DNA of 64,000 nt from Podospora bellae-mahoneyi (Eukaryota; Ascomycota; Sordariomycetes; Sordariales; Podosporaceae), in NCBI RefSeq assembly GCF_035222275.1, contig NC_085882.1, positions 2,611,501 through 2,675,500 of the forward strand, read 5' to 3'. Position 1 is the first letter of the stretch, and each line of letters begins with the position of its first letter. The notes beneath the pieces were generated by a model. That model saw only the letters and a list, made by a program, of their open reading frames with translations. It searched no databases and was not told where the DNA came from. Of the stretch, positions 36,499 through 47,097 are shown piece by piece. The translations under genes and the position numbers were made by a program.

Positions 36499-38172
36499 TT
36501 TCGAGTTGGTGTTCCTTGTATCTTCCTTGCGTGAGGAGTGGGAAAAGATGAGTCCTGGGCTCAGGCCAAGGGTTAACCGTGGCACAGTGACTAACACCTC
36601 CAGGGTTGTAGGTGCATCCGTGACTAACACCAGTCCCTGTCTTCCTCTTGGCACACTGGATCTCAAGGTGGATAACAAGTCCGTGTAAGTGATGAAGCCT
36701 TTTGCCACTTTTTCCCGAATGTTGAATAGAAAAGAGAAACCGAACTCCGAAAAAGAAGGGAGGGATATGAGGGGAAGATATATAAGAGGACAGAATTCAT
36801 CCCATGCAGGTCCAGCCGTGCGTGTGTGAGCGTGTGTGTGTGTGTGTGTCCAAGCACATGCAGCACACCCCAAATCAAATCCCGCCCAACCCAACTTCTA
36901 ACCAACCCTCCTCCATTTGGCGACATCCCGAGTGTCGCCCGCATCTTTGGACTTTTCGCCAAGAAAGGCAAAGTCATTCGACTAACACCCACCACCCACC
37001 CCATCTACATCTAGCCACAGCAGTTACCTATCGGTCGCTCATCAGTACCCAATGACAAGTCTTGTTATATATCGAGACTGGTATCAAATCCACAGTAAGA
37101 TTTGTTACATAAGTCCTAGTTATCTTATCGATATCATCATTTCTATCTACAACACCATCAAATTCACCATCTCCGCCATCGTGAACATCAACCCCCCCTT
37201 CAACCTCTTGCGTGAATTTACAACACCAAAAATCCCCCCCCCCTCACCCCTCCCCTCCCCCTCAAAAGCTTGGAACTCACCATTCCGCCCGACCGGTCCA
37301 GCGGTGAATGGCCTGACAAAATGCCCCCAAACCCAAGAAATCTCACCATCCTACCTTGAACAAGAAAGTTACCCCAAGTTTTTATTTTCCCCGCATTTTC
37401 ACCTAAACCACCAGCCCCCTCATCCCAACGAGACGGACAAAACCACCCCGTCTTTCCTCAAGTGAGGAGAGTCCTTTTACCAATTTACCCCGGATTCTAG
37501 AGCACTCTCGACCCATTGGCATCCCACGTCCCCGCGTCCTGTGAAGCGCCTCGGCCGCAGTTAATATCCATATCTCGTTGGTAGTATCTAAAATCAGCAG
37601 AAAGATCTAGACCGAATTCTCTCAAATTGGGATGGCAAAAAAGATTCCCCCCCCCCCAGTGTCAGATGGGAAAATGTGGCATGTCTGTTGGTCGTTATCT
37701 GTCGATCATATAACATCAGCTATGCCCCCCCTCCAAAGACATGGCGTGCCTTACATCCAATCATTCCCACCCCAGTCACACAGGCATCTCTCAACAGCAA
37801 ATGTACACAGCCAAAAATGAACGACAACGAAAAATACCATTTGTAGGTAACTCTATGCCATTCCCTCCCACACCAAACCCCCCTTTGCCCCTCCCCAACC
37901 CAATGTGCAAAAGCAGGTCATGCAAATTACCACTTCTTCTCCCACTCCCTCAAAAAAAAAAAAAAGAAAAAAGAAAAGAGAACGCTCTGAACACAAAATG
38001 GTGTGGTTAACACATACTTTGCAAAAAAAGACGAACAACAAAATACAAGTGTGGCCTGGTCCCCTTTCAAAACCAACCGTCGACCCCCCTTTCCATTCCC
38101 ATCCAGTCTATTTGAATCAACCCTTTAGGAACCGAGCTAGGAACCGCCTAGTGTTTAAGATATATACATACT
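36499..38172. other. Intergenic region with simple repeats
   Basis: Contains the leader and promoter of the small ORF, a GT dinucleotide run at about 36823-36848, a C run (37647-37657), an A-rich stretch near 37950 and the LSC2 3' flank. No further gene supported. Confidence 0.55.
36778..36785 (-). promoter_or_regulatory. TATA box candidate
   Basis: TTATATAT on the minus strand, about 280 bp upstream of the ATG of the small Cys-rich ORF and followed by pyrimidine-rich sequence typical of fungal transcription starts. Confidence 0.4.
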
Positions 38173-39744
38173 TTAGATACCAAGAGTGAACTCAACGCCG
38201 ACATCGATGTCACGAGCTGTAAAACCAACATGTCAGCTGATGTTTTGGCAAATTCAAAGAGCAAAAGAAACATACCCATCTTGACAACCTTGCTGAGCTG
38301 CACCGCCTTCTCGGCAGCGTTCTGCAAGTCATCGATAGAGAAAATCTTCATGCCCGAGTCGTTGATCAGACGGTGGGCCTCCTCCATGTTGGTACCCTGC
38401 AGACGGGCAATGATGGGGATCTTGAGGTCGAGCGACTTGACAGTGTTGATCAAACCATGAGCAATGGCATCGCAGCGGACGATACCGCCAAAGATGTTGA
38501 CGAAAATGGCAGTGACCTTGGGGTCGCTGGTGATGAGCTCGAAAGCCTCCTTAATGGCGGCGGGGGTAGCACCACCACCGACGTCGAGGAAGTTGGCGGG
38601 CTGGCCTCCATTGAGCTTGATGATATCCATGGTGGCCATGGCAAGGCCGGCGCCGTTGACAAGGCAGCCGATGTCACCGTCGAGCTTGATGAAGTTGAGG
38701 CCAGACTCGGCGGCGCGCACCTCATCGGCGTCCTCCTGGGTGGTGTCGCGCCACTCGAAGGCCTCCTTCTGGCGGAACTCGGCGTTGTCGTCAAAGTTGA
38801 ACTTGGCGTCCATGCACATGACCTTGTGGTCCGAGGTCTCGGAGAGGGGGTTGATCTCGATCTGGGTGGCGTCCTTCTCGAGGAAGATCTTGTAGAGGTT
38901 CTGGATGGTCTTGACGGCATCATCAACGCACTGCTCGCTGAAGCCGAGCTTGACGGCGATGTCGCGGGCCATCTCGTCCGTCACACCGACGTTGATGTCG
39001 ATGTAGGTGGTGTTGATAGCATCGGGGTTCTCCTTGGCGACACCCTCAATGTCCATGCCGCCCTGCGACGAGGAGACGATGACGGGGCCCTGGGAGCCAC
39101 GATCCATGAGGACGGCGAGGTAGAACTCGCGGCGGGCGAACTTGCGCTCGCAGATGTAGACGGAGTTGCAGAGACGGCCCTGAGCACCGGTCTGCTTGGT
39201 GATGAGCTTGTGACCGATCATCTGCTCGGCGAACATCTTGGCCTCGGTGGGGGAGTAGATGACACGAACACCGCCCTTCAGGCCGTTATCAAAGGTACCC
39301 TTGCCACGACCACCGGCGAGGACCTGGGCCTTGATGACCATGTCGTCGCTGCCGATCGACTTCGCGACAGCCTCAGCCTCGGCGGCAGACTTGGCGACGG
39401 CGCCCTTGGGGACATCGATGCCATACTATTCGACTGAGATCAGCGGAATGATTCTTCTCTCCTGCGATGAGGGACCAATTCGAGGGGTCCACTCTTTGCT
39501 ATGTCTCACCTGTTTGAGGAGGTCGGCCGAGATGTATTCGTGGATGCTGAGCGCTCTCCTTTGTTGTTGAGCGAAGCTGGGAAGTCTGGGGGCGGGGGAA
39601 GTCTGTGAAGAAGCGGGCAGAGACAGATTAGTTTCAGGTTCACCGTCTTCACCGTTTGCGCTGCTGGATCTATTTGGCGCAACGACATACCTTGGGGGCA
39701 GCAAAGGCCGAGGCCAATGCGCGGTTGCGACCGAGTCTGAACAT
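38173..39744 (-). CDS. LSC2: Succinyl-CoA ligase beta subunit, mitochondrial
   Basis: TCA-cycle enzyme: converts succinyl-CoA and nucleoside diphosphate plus phosphate to succinate, CoA and NTP, as a heterodimer with the alpha subunit in the matrix. Exons complement 39691-39744, 39510-39602, 38276-39425 and 38173-38216 give 446 residues. The presequence ([18 protein letters not shown] onward) is basic. The mature part begins near [20 protein letters not shown]. The ATP-grasp domain follows, with [25 protein letters not shown] and [14 protein letters not shown], then the CoA-ligase domain with [22 protein letters not shown] and [11 protein letters not shown]. Short introns separate the presequence, the first helix and the core, and a 14-codon last exon ends in VEFTLGI. 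A TCC repeat lies in the leader just upstream. Nucleotide specificity (ADP or GDP) is not decided here. Confidence 0.97.
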
Positions 39745-40982
39745 GATGTGTGGTTGTGGGTGTGTGGAGGAGGAGGAGGAGGAGGAGGGGAGATGTGCTT
39801 CGGTAGGAAAGGCAGCGAAGCGTTATGATGGGTTTATGTCGATGATAAAAGTCGACGTTGGTCAATTTGGGGACCCTGTATTCACTTTTCGAAATGACGC
39901 TCCAAGGGGGGCAGAGCCAACCAACAGACGGCGGGCTGGGCAGCCAAGAACAGGTTGCTGGGAGCTGCACCTGGCTGCGATAGGTCCGGGAATAACCGAA
40001 CCAATGGCTGGCTGCTGACCGCCGCCTGAGCTGCCGAGAGGTTGAGCCGACACCTGCCAGACCCGCTGTGGCCGGCCCGTGCCCGATCTAGATTTTCGGC
40101 GTACGGAGACGCGAGGCGGGAGTCGACTTCCGCCGCTTCGATATATAAATAGGTATGCTATCTCGTAAGGCATTGATTTGCCTGCAGTTGATATCCCAAA
40201 CCACTCGCGAGCATCGCGGTGCGGTATACAGACGATACCTTCCTATACCAGAAAGCTATGAGATGAACCATAACCAATGACATCAGCGCCCTGAACTTGA
40301 AGAACGGTCCCCGGACCAGATGGAAGCTCCCCACACCTGTCACTTTCCCCGTGGAGAGCGATGGACGCCGGTACTGAATCATGGCATTTGAGAATCCCGG
40401 TTTCATTCCCATGATCTGCCACCAAGGATCATACTAGTTTCCCTTGTCAAACCATTTCGGTTTTCACGTCACATGAGAGCCGGGTGAAAACAGATGTCAT
40501 TGAAGGCAGGATGAGGCTTTAGCCGCAAGTCATCATGAGTCTCCAATTTTAGTTTTGATGTGCTCTATTCACATGGTCAGCAGTGATGTGAAATAGGCTT
40601 CTCAACATACCTGGAAAAGAACAGTCTATTCCCACTGAGAATGTATCCTTGAGAAAACCATTTATAAATTCAATACCTGCATATCCATAGCTCCAACCAT
40701 TGCATTCCTCGCAAGGCTATGCACCTACCGCAGCCCGCCTTAATCCCACCTTCCACCTCACCACCAATCAAACCCTCCCCAGCGATAAGCCAAAAATAAT
40801 TTCCGATAACAGCTCACCTTGAACACCTTGATGAGCTTTCGTCAATCGCATATTCACATCCATCATCTCACACCCACCATCTCACCATCACCAACCTCAC
40901 TGTCACCAACCTCATCAACAAACCCACATTCACCACTTCTTCTCTCCCCCACCCCCGCCAAACACCCCCAAAACTCATCACC
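39745..40982. other. Divergent promoter region, LSC2 and basic protein
   Basis: No gene seen. Holds the promoters of LSC2 (left) and of the plus-strand basic protein (right). A GGA repeat occupies 39766-39788 in the LSC2 leader. From 40690 the sequence is CCA/CTC-rich, typical of a leader. Confidence 0.6.
39766..39788. repeat. GGA trinucleotide repeat
   Basis: Seven to eight GGA units (TCC on the transcribed strand), immediately upstream of the LSC2 start codon. Confidence 0.85.
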
Positions 40983-41756
40983 ATGTCCCAACCAGAACCC
41001 CCCCCTCAAGACCCAAAACTCCCCAAAGACAAATACACCTCCCTCCTCAACACCCTCTCCCTCTCCATCTCACAGTCTCACTCCTCCATCCTCTCCTCCA
41101 TCTCCCACCACCGAAAAGCTCCCACAACCAAGTCCTCACTCTCCTCCACCTCCCGCCACCAACCCCCTCCCCAAAGCAACACCGACTCGGACCTATCTTA
41201 CATCCCCCCACCAAATCAAGGCATCGGATTCTCCTCATCCAAACCCCTCCCCACAGCCCAACAGCTCGCAACCGACGACCTCAAGAAAAAACTCCTGGGG
41301 AAAAACGCCTTGCGACAAAAAGAGGAAGCAAAGCGCAAGAAGGAAGAAAGCGAATCCGAGGATGAGGTCGGGAGGGGGGGGCTGGGACGTAAGACAAAGA
41401 GGTGGAGGGTAGCGGAGCCGGAACCGGCAGGGAGGAGGAAGAAGAAGGTCAGGGTTGAGGAGCCTAAGCCTGTCAGTACCGGTGAAGAAAAAGGTATTTC
41501 AACTGCGGCTGTGGAGGGGAAGGAGGAGGGTGTAGAAGGAGATGTTCAGACGGAGGATGTGCTTGGGAACGACGAAAAAGAGGAGGAGGTAACACCACCG
41601 ACGATTAATGGAAAAGAAAAGGTGGACGGGGAGGACGGAGAGAAGAAAAGGAAGAGGAAAAAGAAGAATGAGAGAAAGAAGAGAAAGGCATCTACGACAG
41701 AGGGGGGTGGTGATGGAGATGGGGCTGCTGTGGAGGGGGATGAGGAGGAGGACTGA
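40983..41756 (+). CDS. Highly charged, probably nucleolar protein of unknown function
   Basis: Intronless, 257 residues. The first 60 residues are Ser/His-rich and probably helical (YTSLLNTLSLSISQSHSSIL). A conserved-looking middle follows: PPPNQGIGF, then LATDDLKKKLLGKNALRQ and a GRGGLGRKTKR segment. The last 120 residues are alternating acidic and basic low complexity with the cluster KKRKRKKKNERKKRK, a strong nuclear/nucleolar signal. The pattern (short helical head, LGK core, acidic/basic tail) resembles small fungal ribosome-biogenesis proteins and DUF3245-like proteins, but I cannot assign a family with confidence. An overlapping ORF in another frame starting at 40819 is a composition artefact. 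Confidence 0.75.
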   Translation: MSQPEPPPQDPKLPKDKYTSLLNTLSLSISQSHSSILSSISHHRKAPTTKSSLSSTSRHQPPPQSNTDSDLSYIPPPNQGIGFSSSKPLPTAQQLATDDLKKKLLGKNALRQKEEAKRKKEESESEDEVGRGGLGRKTKRWRVAEPEPAGRRKKKVRVEEPKPVSTGEEKGISTAAVEGKEEGVEGDVQTEDVLGNDEKEEEVTPPTINGKEKVDGEDGEKKRKRKKKNERKKRKASTTEGGGDGDGAAVEGDEEED

Positions 41757-42152
41757 GCTATTACTCGATGTCTAATGTGCTGTTGTACCAAGCTGCCTCG
41801 AGAACGGAGCTTGACCAGTTGTTGTAGTTCATACTTGACCGCTGCAAAAGCACCAGATTAACCAAGCTACAATTGCTGATATTGTCCCATTCAGGCCGCA
41901 GCCATCAGTTCTATGCTGCTCTGCTGCAAGCCGTTGGATGATAAAAGAAAAAAACTCCATCCACCCACTTGACAACTACTATGCATAATAACCCGCCTTT
42001 GCTATGTTATTTAGTTCTTTAATAACCAGACCCCCTAACCCCCTCGAATATGCCCCCCTTTCCTTAATCCCTTTACACAATGTGAACGTGATTTTGAGTT
42101 ACACCCTTAATACATATATCCTCCCCCCCCTCCTCGAAGCCAAATGCCATGC
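41757..42152. other. Convergent intergenic spacer
   Basis: 3' flanks of the basic-protein gene and GYP5. AT-richer than its neighbours, with nothing recognisable. Confidence 0.6.
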
Positions 42153-45066
42153 TTAATTATCAAACTGCTTCTTCAACTCCTTCCACTTTTGCTTGAGTGT
42201 CTCATGTTGAGAATTGACCTAGTCACAAAGACGTTAGCATCATCAGTCGTCGATAGTGGATAGTAAAAGGCAACAACACACCTCAGCATACTGCACCTTG
42301 GTAGCCACCAGCTCCTCCTCCAAGTCCTTCAACTCCTTCTCCAACCTCTCATTCTCCTCGTGCACCTTCTCATTCCTCTTCATCAAATCCCCCCGTTCCA
42401 ACTCCCACGCCTGCTCCAGCTCCTCGGGCTGCTTCTCAATCACAATCCTCAACTCCTTCACCTGCCCCCTCAAGCTCTCATTCTCATCCTTCAACTCCTC
42501 ATTCTCCACCTTGGTCTTGACCAAATCCGTCGCCAGCTCCGCCTGCTCCCGATCATGAGCCTCGATCCTCTCCTCCAACCGCCTCACCCTGCTCGCATAA
42601 CTCGCATTCGCCGACCTCAACCCCTCCAGCTCCTGCTCCCTCTCCTTCTCCGCCCTCGTCTTCTCCTCCCACTCCACCTTGTAAGCCTGCAGCACTTCGG
42701 GCGTAATCTTCACCTCGCATGCATCCCTGACCAGCTGATCCGCCCGGTAAACCTCCTTGTCCAGACTGCTGCTGCTGCTTCCAAAGAACCCATTCTCCAA
42801 AATCGAATTCGTCGACGGGGTGGCATCAATATAAAAATCAAACAGCCTGTCCTTCAAAAACGTCGTCAGGGCGCTCATGTCCGTGATCCCCAGCAGCGCC
42901 GCCGCGTTCTTTTGCATGAGCACAATGCCAAACCTCAAGATCGCGCTAAGCCCCTCCGAGAGGATCAAGTCATAAATCCTCAACACCAGCTGCAGCGGGA
43001 AGCGGTACGCAAACAGCGTCAAGAACCACTGCGTGGCATATAAGTGCGGGGTGATCCCCCTCCTCCGCAAGTGGCAGTACAGCGCCGGCTCCAGATCCTC
43101 CAGCAGCCTCTCAAACTGGAACAGCCTCAGGTGCAGCCCCGGCATGTCCGCCACAAACAGATCCCGCAGCTGGTAGTGATTCATCAGCCTGACCAACAGG
43201 CAAAAGGCCTCCTCCTCGGCCATGTTGAAGAGCAGCGGCATGATCAAAAAGTTCATGCCCTGCGCGTACCCCACCTGCTCGTCAAACAGTGCATACGCCT
43301 TGCACACGCCAAACAGGCCTTCCTGGAGCCCTTGGGCGGCAGCGTACTTGGAGTAGCTTGTTCGAGCACCCAGATCCCTCCTGATGACCTTTTCCAACTT
43401 CTGAAGCTGAGCAAGATCTTCCTTATCCTTCTTCCTGCGCTCGGCAGCAGCGGCGGCGGATTTGATAGAGTCAGTCTCCTTATCGGTTGGCGAAGAACCA
43501 CCGGTAGAGCCAGCCTCGGAGTTGACCGACGAGGCAGACGAGGCCGAGTCCTTGGTGCTCCCGTTGGCGGTGCCATTAATCTCCTTGTCAGTGCCCCTAG
43601 CAACAAGTTCCCGATATACTATCTCGAGCTCTTCGTTCTTGCTCTGAGCCAACACCTGCCAAATAACACCGCGGATGGCGCTCGGGATGCCGGTAGCAAT
43701 CGCCTTATTCAGCTCCTCGGCACTCGTCCGGGCCACCGCTGCAGGACCCTCGTAGACAACGGCCTGCCAAAGATCCCAATCAACCGGCGTGTCGGCCATG
43801 GCAGAAGGCCCGGCATTGACACCCGAGACAGTGCCCGGAGCCAGATTCCGGTTCGGGCTTTGCGGCAGCGGCGAGGGCGGTGGTTTCGGGATCGAAATAG
43901 TATCAGCATCGCCGTCCTCATCACCTTGCTTCTCCTCGTCCCCATTCATACCAGGAATCCCAGCCTCTTCCCTCATCCGCAGCGCCTTGAACCGATCCTT
44001 CAAGCTGTTCCTCGAACCGATCGCCCTAGTCTCGTCATCCTCGTCCAGCTTGCTCAGCATCATCTCCGGATTGCTCGTCATGGTGGCGACCGAGCTAGCC
44101 GTATTCCTCCTCGGGGAAGGTGCTGGTGGCACAGGTGTCTCAACCTTGGTCGAGCTTCTCGAAAGCCATGAAAAGGGGCTGTTGAACTTCCGACCAGCCG
44201 GCGCGGGAGCAGCAGTCGAAGGAGGATTTGGCGAGGGCGGCGCAGCGGGGGGGCTCTTTGACCGAGTATCCCAGGGCATGCTGATGCTGCTAAAAGACAT
44301 AGTTTTGGCAGTATGAGCCTTTTCAGGGACAGGGGCGGGCTTCTCTGCGATGGCAGGTTCGGGGCTGGTCGGGACGGGAACCTCCTGAGCTACCGCTGGT
44401 GCTGCAGCAGCGGAGACGGAAGCGGCAATTTTGGCTAGTTGGGTGGCGGCCGTTGGAGTTGAATCGTCGTCTAGGTTCACGTTGTCGAGTGAGCCGGCAG
44501 AAGCTTCAGAGACACGGGAGAAACGGCGCGATATTCTGTGGTCGCTCGTCGACGGGGATTCCGGCTTTTCGACCACATCGGCGGGCCCATCGACAGTGAG
44601 CACAGATTGCCGAGCGGGAGCAACTGGGGACTGAGGTTCCTCGTAGTCGGACTCGGTTTCCTCCACGGCGAGGGGCGTGACCACGGACGGTTGTCGCTTG
44701 GTCAACGACCGGACCGAACCTGTCTCGCCCGACTCGACGGCATCTTCAAAGGTGTCCTGCTCGTTGCAAAAAAAAAAAAAATGATTAGTACGACATTGAG
44801 GTTGTGTGACGGTGTCATCGGGAGATGGCAGGAGTAGATTTGGGGTGGTCCATGCAAGACCAGCCAGCTCCCGTCAGCAGGCGAAAAAGTCGACGTACCG
44901 TGTCCTTGTCTGAGTCCCTTGATGGCGGCCTCTGCTCCTGCTGTGGTGGTGCTTTTGGGGTTTGGACCGTTTCTTGGTCCGCTACGGGAGAAAGCGGCGT
45001 TTGTTGCAGCTCCTCCCTCTCCTCCACGACAGGAGACTTGATCATCTCCTCGATGGCGGTCGACAT
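42153..45066 (-). CDS. GYP5: TBC-domain RabGAP, Gyp5-like
   Basis: GTPase-activating protein; yeast Gyp5 stimulates GTP hydrolysis by Ypt1 and Sec4 in ER-Golgi and polarised secretion. Exons complement 44899-45066, 42282-44756 and 42153-42218 give 902 residues. The N-terminal 400 residues are disordered and acidic/Pro-rich. The TBC domain (about 412-715) starts at GIPSAIRGVIWQ. It has a long Ser-rich insert, then the arginine-finger motif IRRDLGARTSYSKY (Arg about 521) and the glutamine-finger motif VGYAQGMNF (Gln about 555), so both catalytic fingers are present. A charged coiled coil (about 750-880) follows, ending in WKELKKQFDN, as in Gyp5/Gyl1. The second exon begins at a GAGCAG tandem acceptor and the first intron has a run of 13 A (T on the coding strand). 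Clear TBC protein; Gyp5 subfamily by architecture. Confidence 0.93.
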
Positions 45067-47097
45067 GGTGACCTTTACCGCCGGCGCAACCCTCTCCTTG
45101 TTCTGTCACCCTTCACCGGCGTTGTCGTATCACGTTCTATAATCGGCGGCGAAACGAGGTCGGAATGATGCTGTCGTAGTTTGCTCAAGCGCGCAGCTTT
45201 GTGGCCATGAACAAAAAAAGGGGGTGGATATCCGTATGGAATCGACTTTCTAGATGGCGAGCGCCGGGGTGGATGATTTGGGTAATCGTTGTTGCAGTGT
45301 CTCGTGTCAAGAGGGAAAACCGTTGGTTGAGGTGTCCTTCGTCAAAAAGAGAAAAAGACGTCGTCGTAACAGGAGAGCAAAAAAGGCAAAAAGAAAAAAA
45401 CTGTATGGATTCTCTCTCCCTCTCTCTCTGCTGGAGTAAGTTCAGGAAAAGTGTTCAGGTGGTTTTTTTTGGAATGAAGCGCTTCGTTTGCGCCTGCCCG
45501 GACGGAGCCCCTTATTTCCAATCGAGGTTTCCGCTAAAAACGGGGGCCTAGGTTGCCAGCTGTGGAGGGGCATGGGGGGCGCGAGCAGATTGCCGGGCCC
45601 CTCTCAACAAGCGATCTCCTTGACATTAACCAACGGGGCACTGCTCACGAGCTGACCACAGCTTCAGAACTTCAACCTCCACACCACCTTGGTCATCTTG
45701 TGGTAATTGTCTAATAAATGGCATTTCTCGCGTTTAATCGACACCCACGCCATTAAAACACGGTTCCCATACCTCGACGTGACAGCTGTTCCAATTCCTT
45801 CTTGGCTCAGTCATCCGTCATCCGTACGTACCACACTGTTGAATATCCAACACTACAGGCAACTAACAACAAAGAACCTATTGCACAATCTATTCATTCT
45901 CCTCCTTATCAAATCGTATATACTCCGTACCCTCCCTCGTCTTCACATCTGTCCATGTCTTCAAGAACAAGCATCCACCCAAAAAACGCAGCTAGGGATA
46001 AGCGCTACCTTGGCGATACCTCCGCCATCCCCCTCACCACTTCATAGGCCACGGTACCGCCGAAGTCACACACCACCCTTCCGAACGTTTCGTTTCATCG
46101 TTTCAGCCCTTTCCTCTTTTGGTTGGGGGCTGCTCGTTTCCAGTTCTTCTGTCCTTCCACAGGATCGCCAACCGTTCCAACGCTTCTCCCGGTGCAGATC
46201 ACCCTCACAGGCGGAGCTGCATCGTCCGATCTTTTCTTCCTTACCTCGAATCAGAATGTTCCAACCGGCTTCTGTTGCAGACGTCGTCCGCCAACAGAAC
46301 AGCAAAGCAAACAGTTTTGACAGCTGCAAACTACCATAATGCGAAACTAGTCTAACGTTACCTCATTCAACATGACTCCATTCACGTCATGTAGGAAAAA
46401 GAAGCGAGAGCGAATTCCACCCCCGGATGACCCGAGATTTGGTAAAACATTCAGTTCGCATTAACTGAAATCTCACACAAATCTGCCTTGCGAGGATATA
46501 TATACATATCGTCTCCGCAGCGTTAATTAGGACGAAAAAAAAAGGAAATAAAACTTTGCGATATTGACGGGGTAATGCACAGATAACACCAGGGAATCCC
46601 CACGATGTTCTAAATATATATTTTCTTGATATCTGGCGTCTCAAAGCTCAACAGGTTCATCAGTGGCAGATATGTCTAGGTTTAACCCTATGAAACAGAA
46701 AAACCCATGTTGAACATGAAAAACAAGGGACAAAACAACCATTGTAATTTTGGATGAAAGTTACCCTTCACCACCTTCTCCTTCTCTATTAGTAGTATGC
46801 AATACAGTAGTACCCTCTACAGGCCACCCAGATCCAGCTGTCCAACTCGCATCTCATCACCTCCTCTGTGATGTGTCCAATCCAGTCCTGTCGGAACCCT
46901 CACACCTCCCAATCTAAAAAGTCAAAAAGAAAAAAGCTCGTGGTATCACCCCTTTCCCTTCCCAAGCCCAACGACCATCTACCCATCCGATGACCTTTAA
47001 CCAAATAACGCCCGAAAAAAAAAACACAAAAGAAACCCAGTCGCTATGCATTCCCCCCTTCCTACCCTTACCCAGAAACAAAAAATAAAATAAAAAA
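45067..47097. other. GYP5 upstream region, gene-free
   Basis: About 2 kb. GYP5 promoter with a CT repeat near 45406-45432; otherwise only short ORFs. The longest, at 45707-46339 (+), has no ATG start. The right end is the A/C-rich 3' flank of the next minus-strand gene. Confidence 0.55.

Noticed and set aside
38373-39437. 354-codon plus ORF
   Set aside because: Exact antisense of the LSC2 main exon; Gly/Leu/Asp-rich mirror translation.
43044-44171. 375-codon plus ORF
   Set aside because: Antisense to the GYP5 TBC exon.
45707-46339. 210-codon plus ORF
   Set aside because: Begins with TTG, no ATG in a sensible position, no domain.
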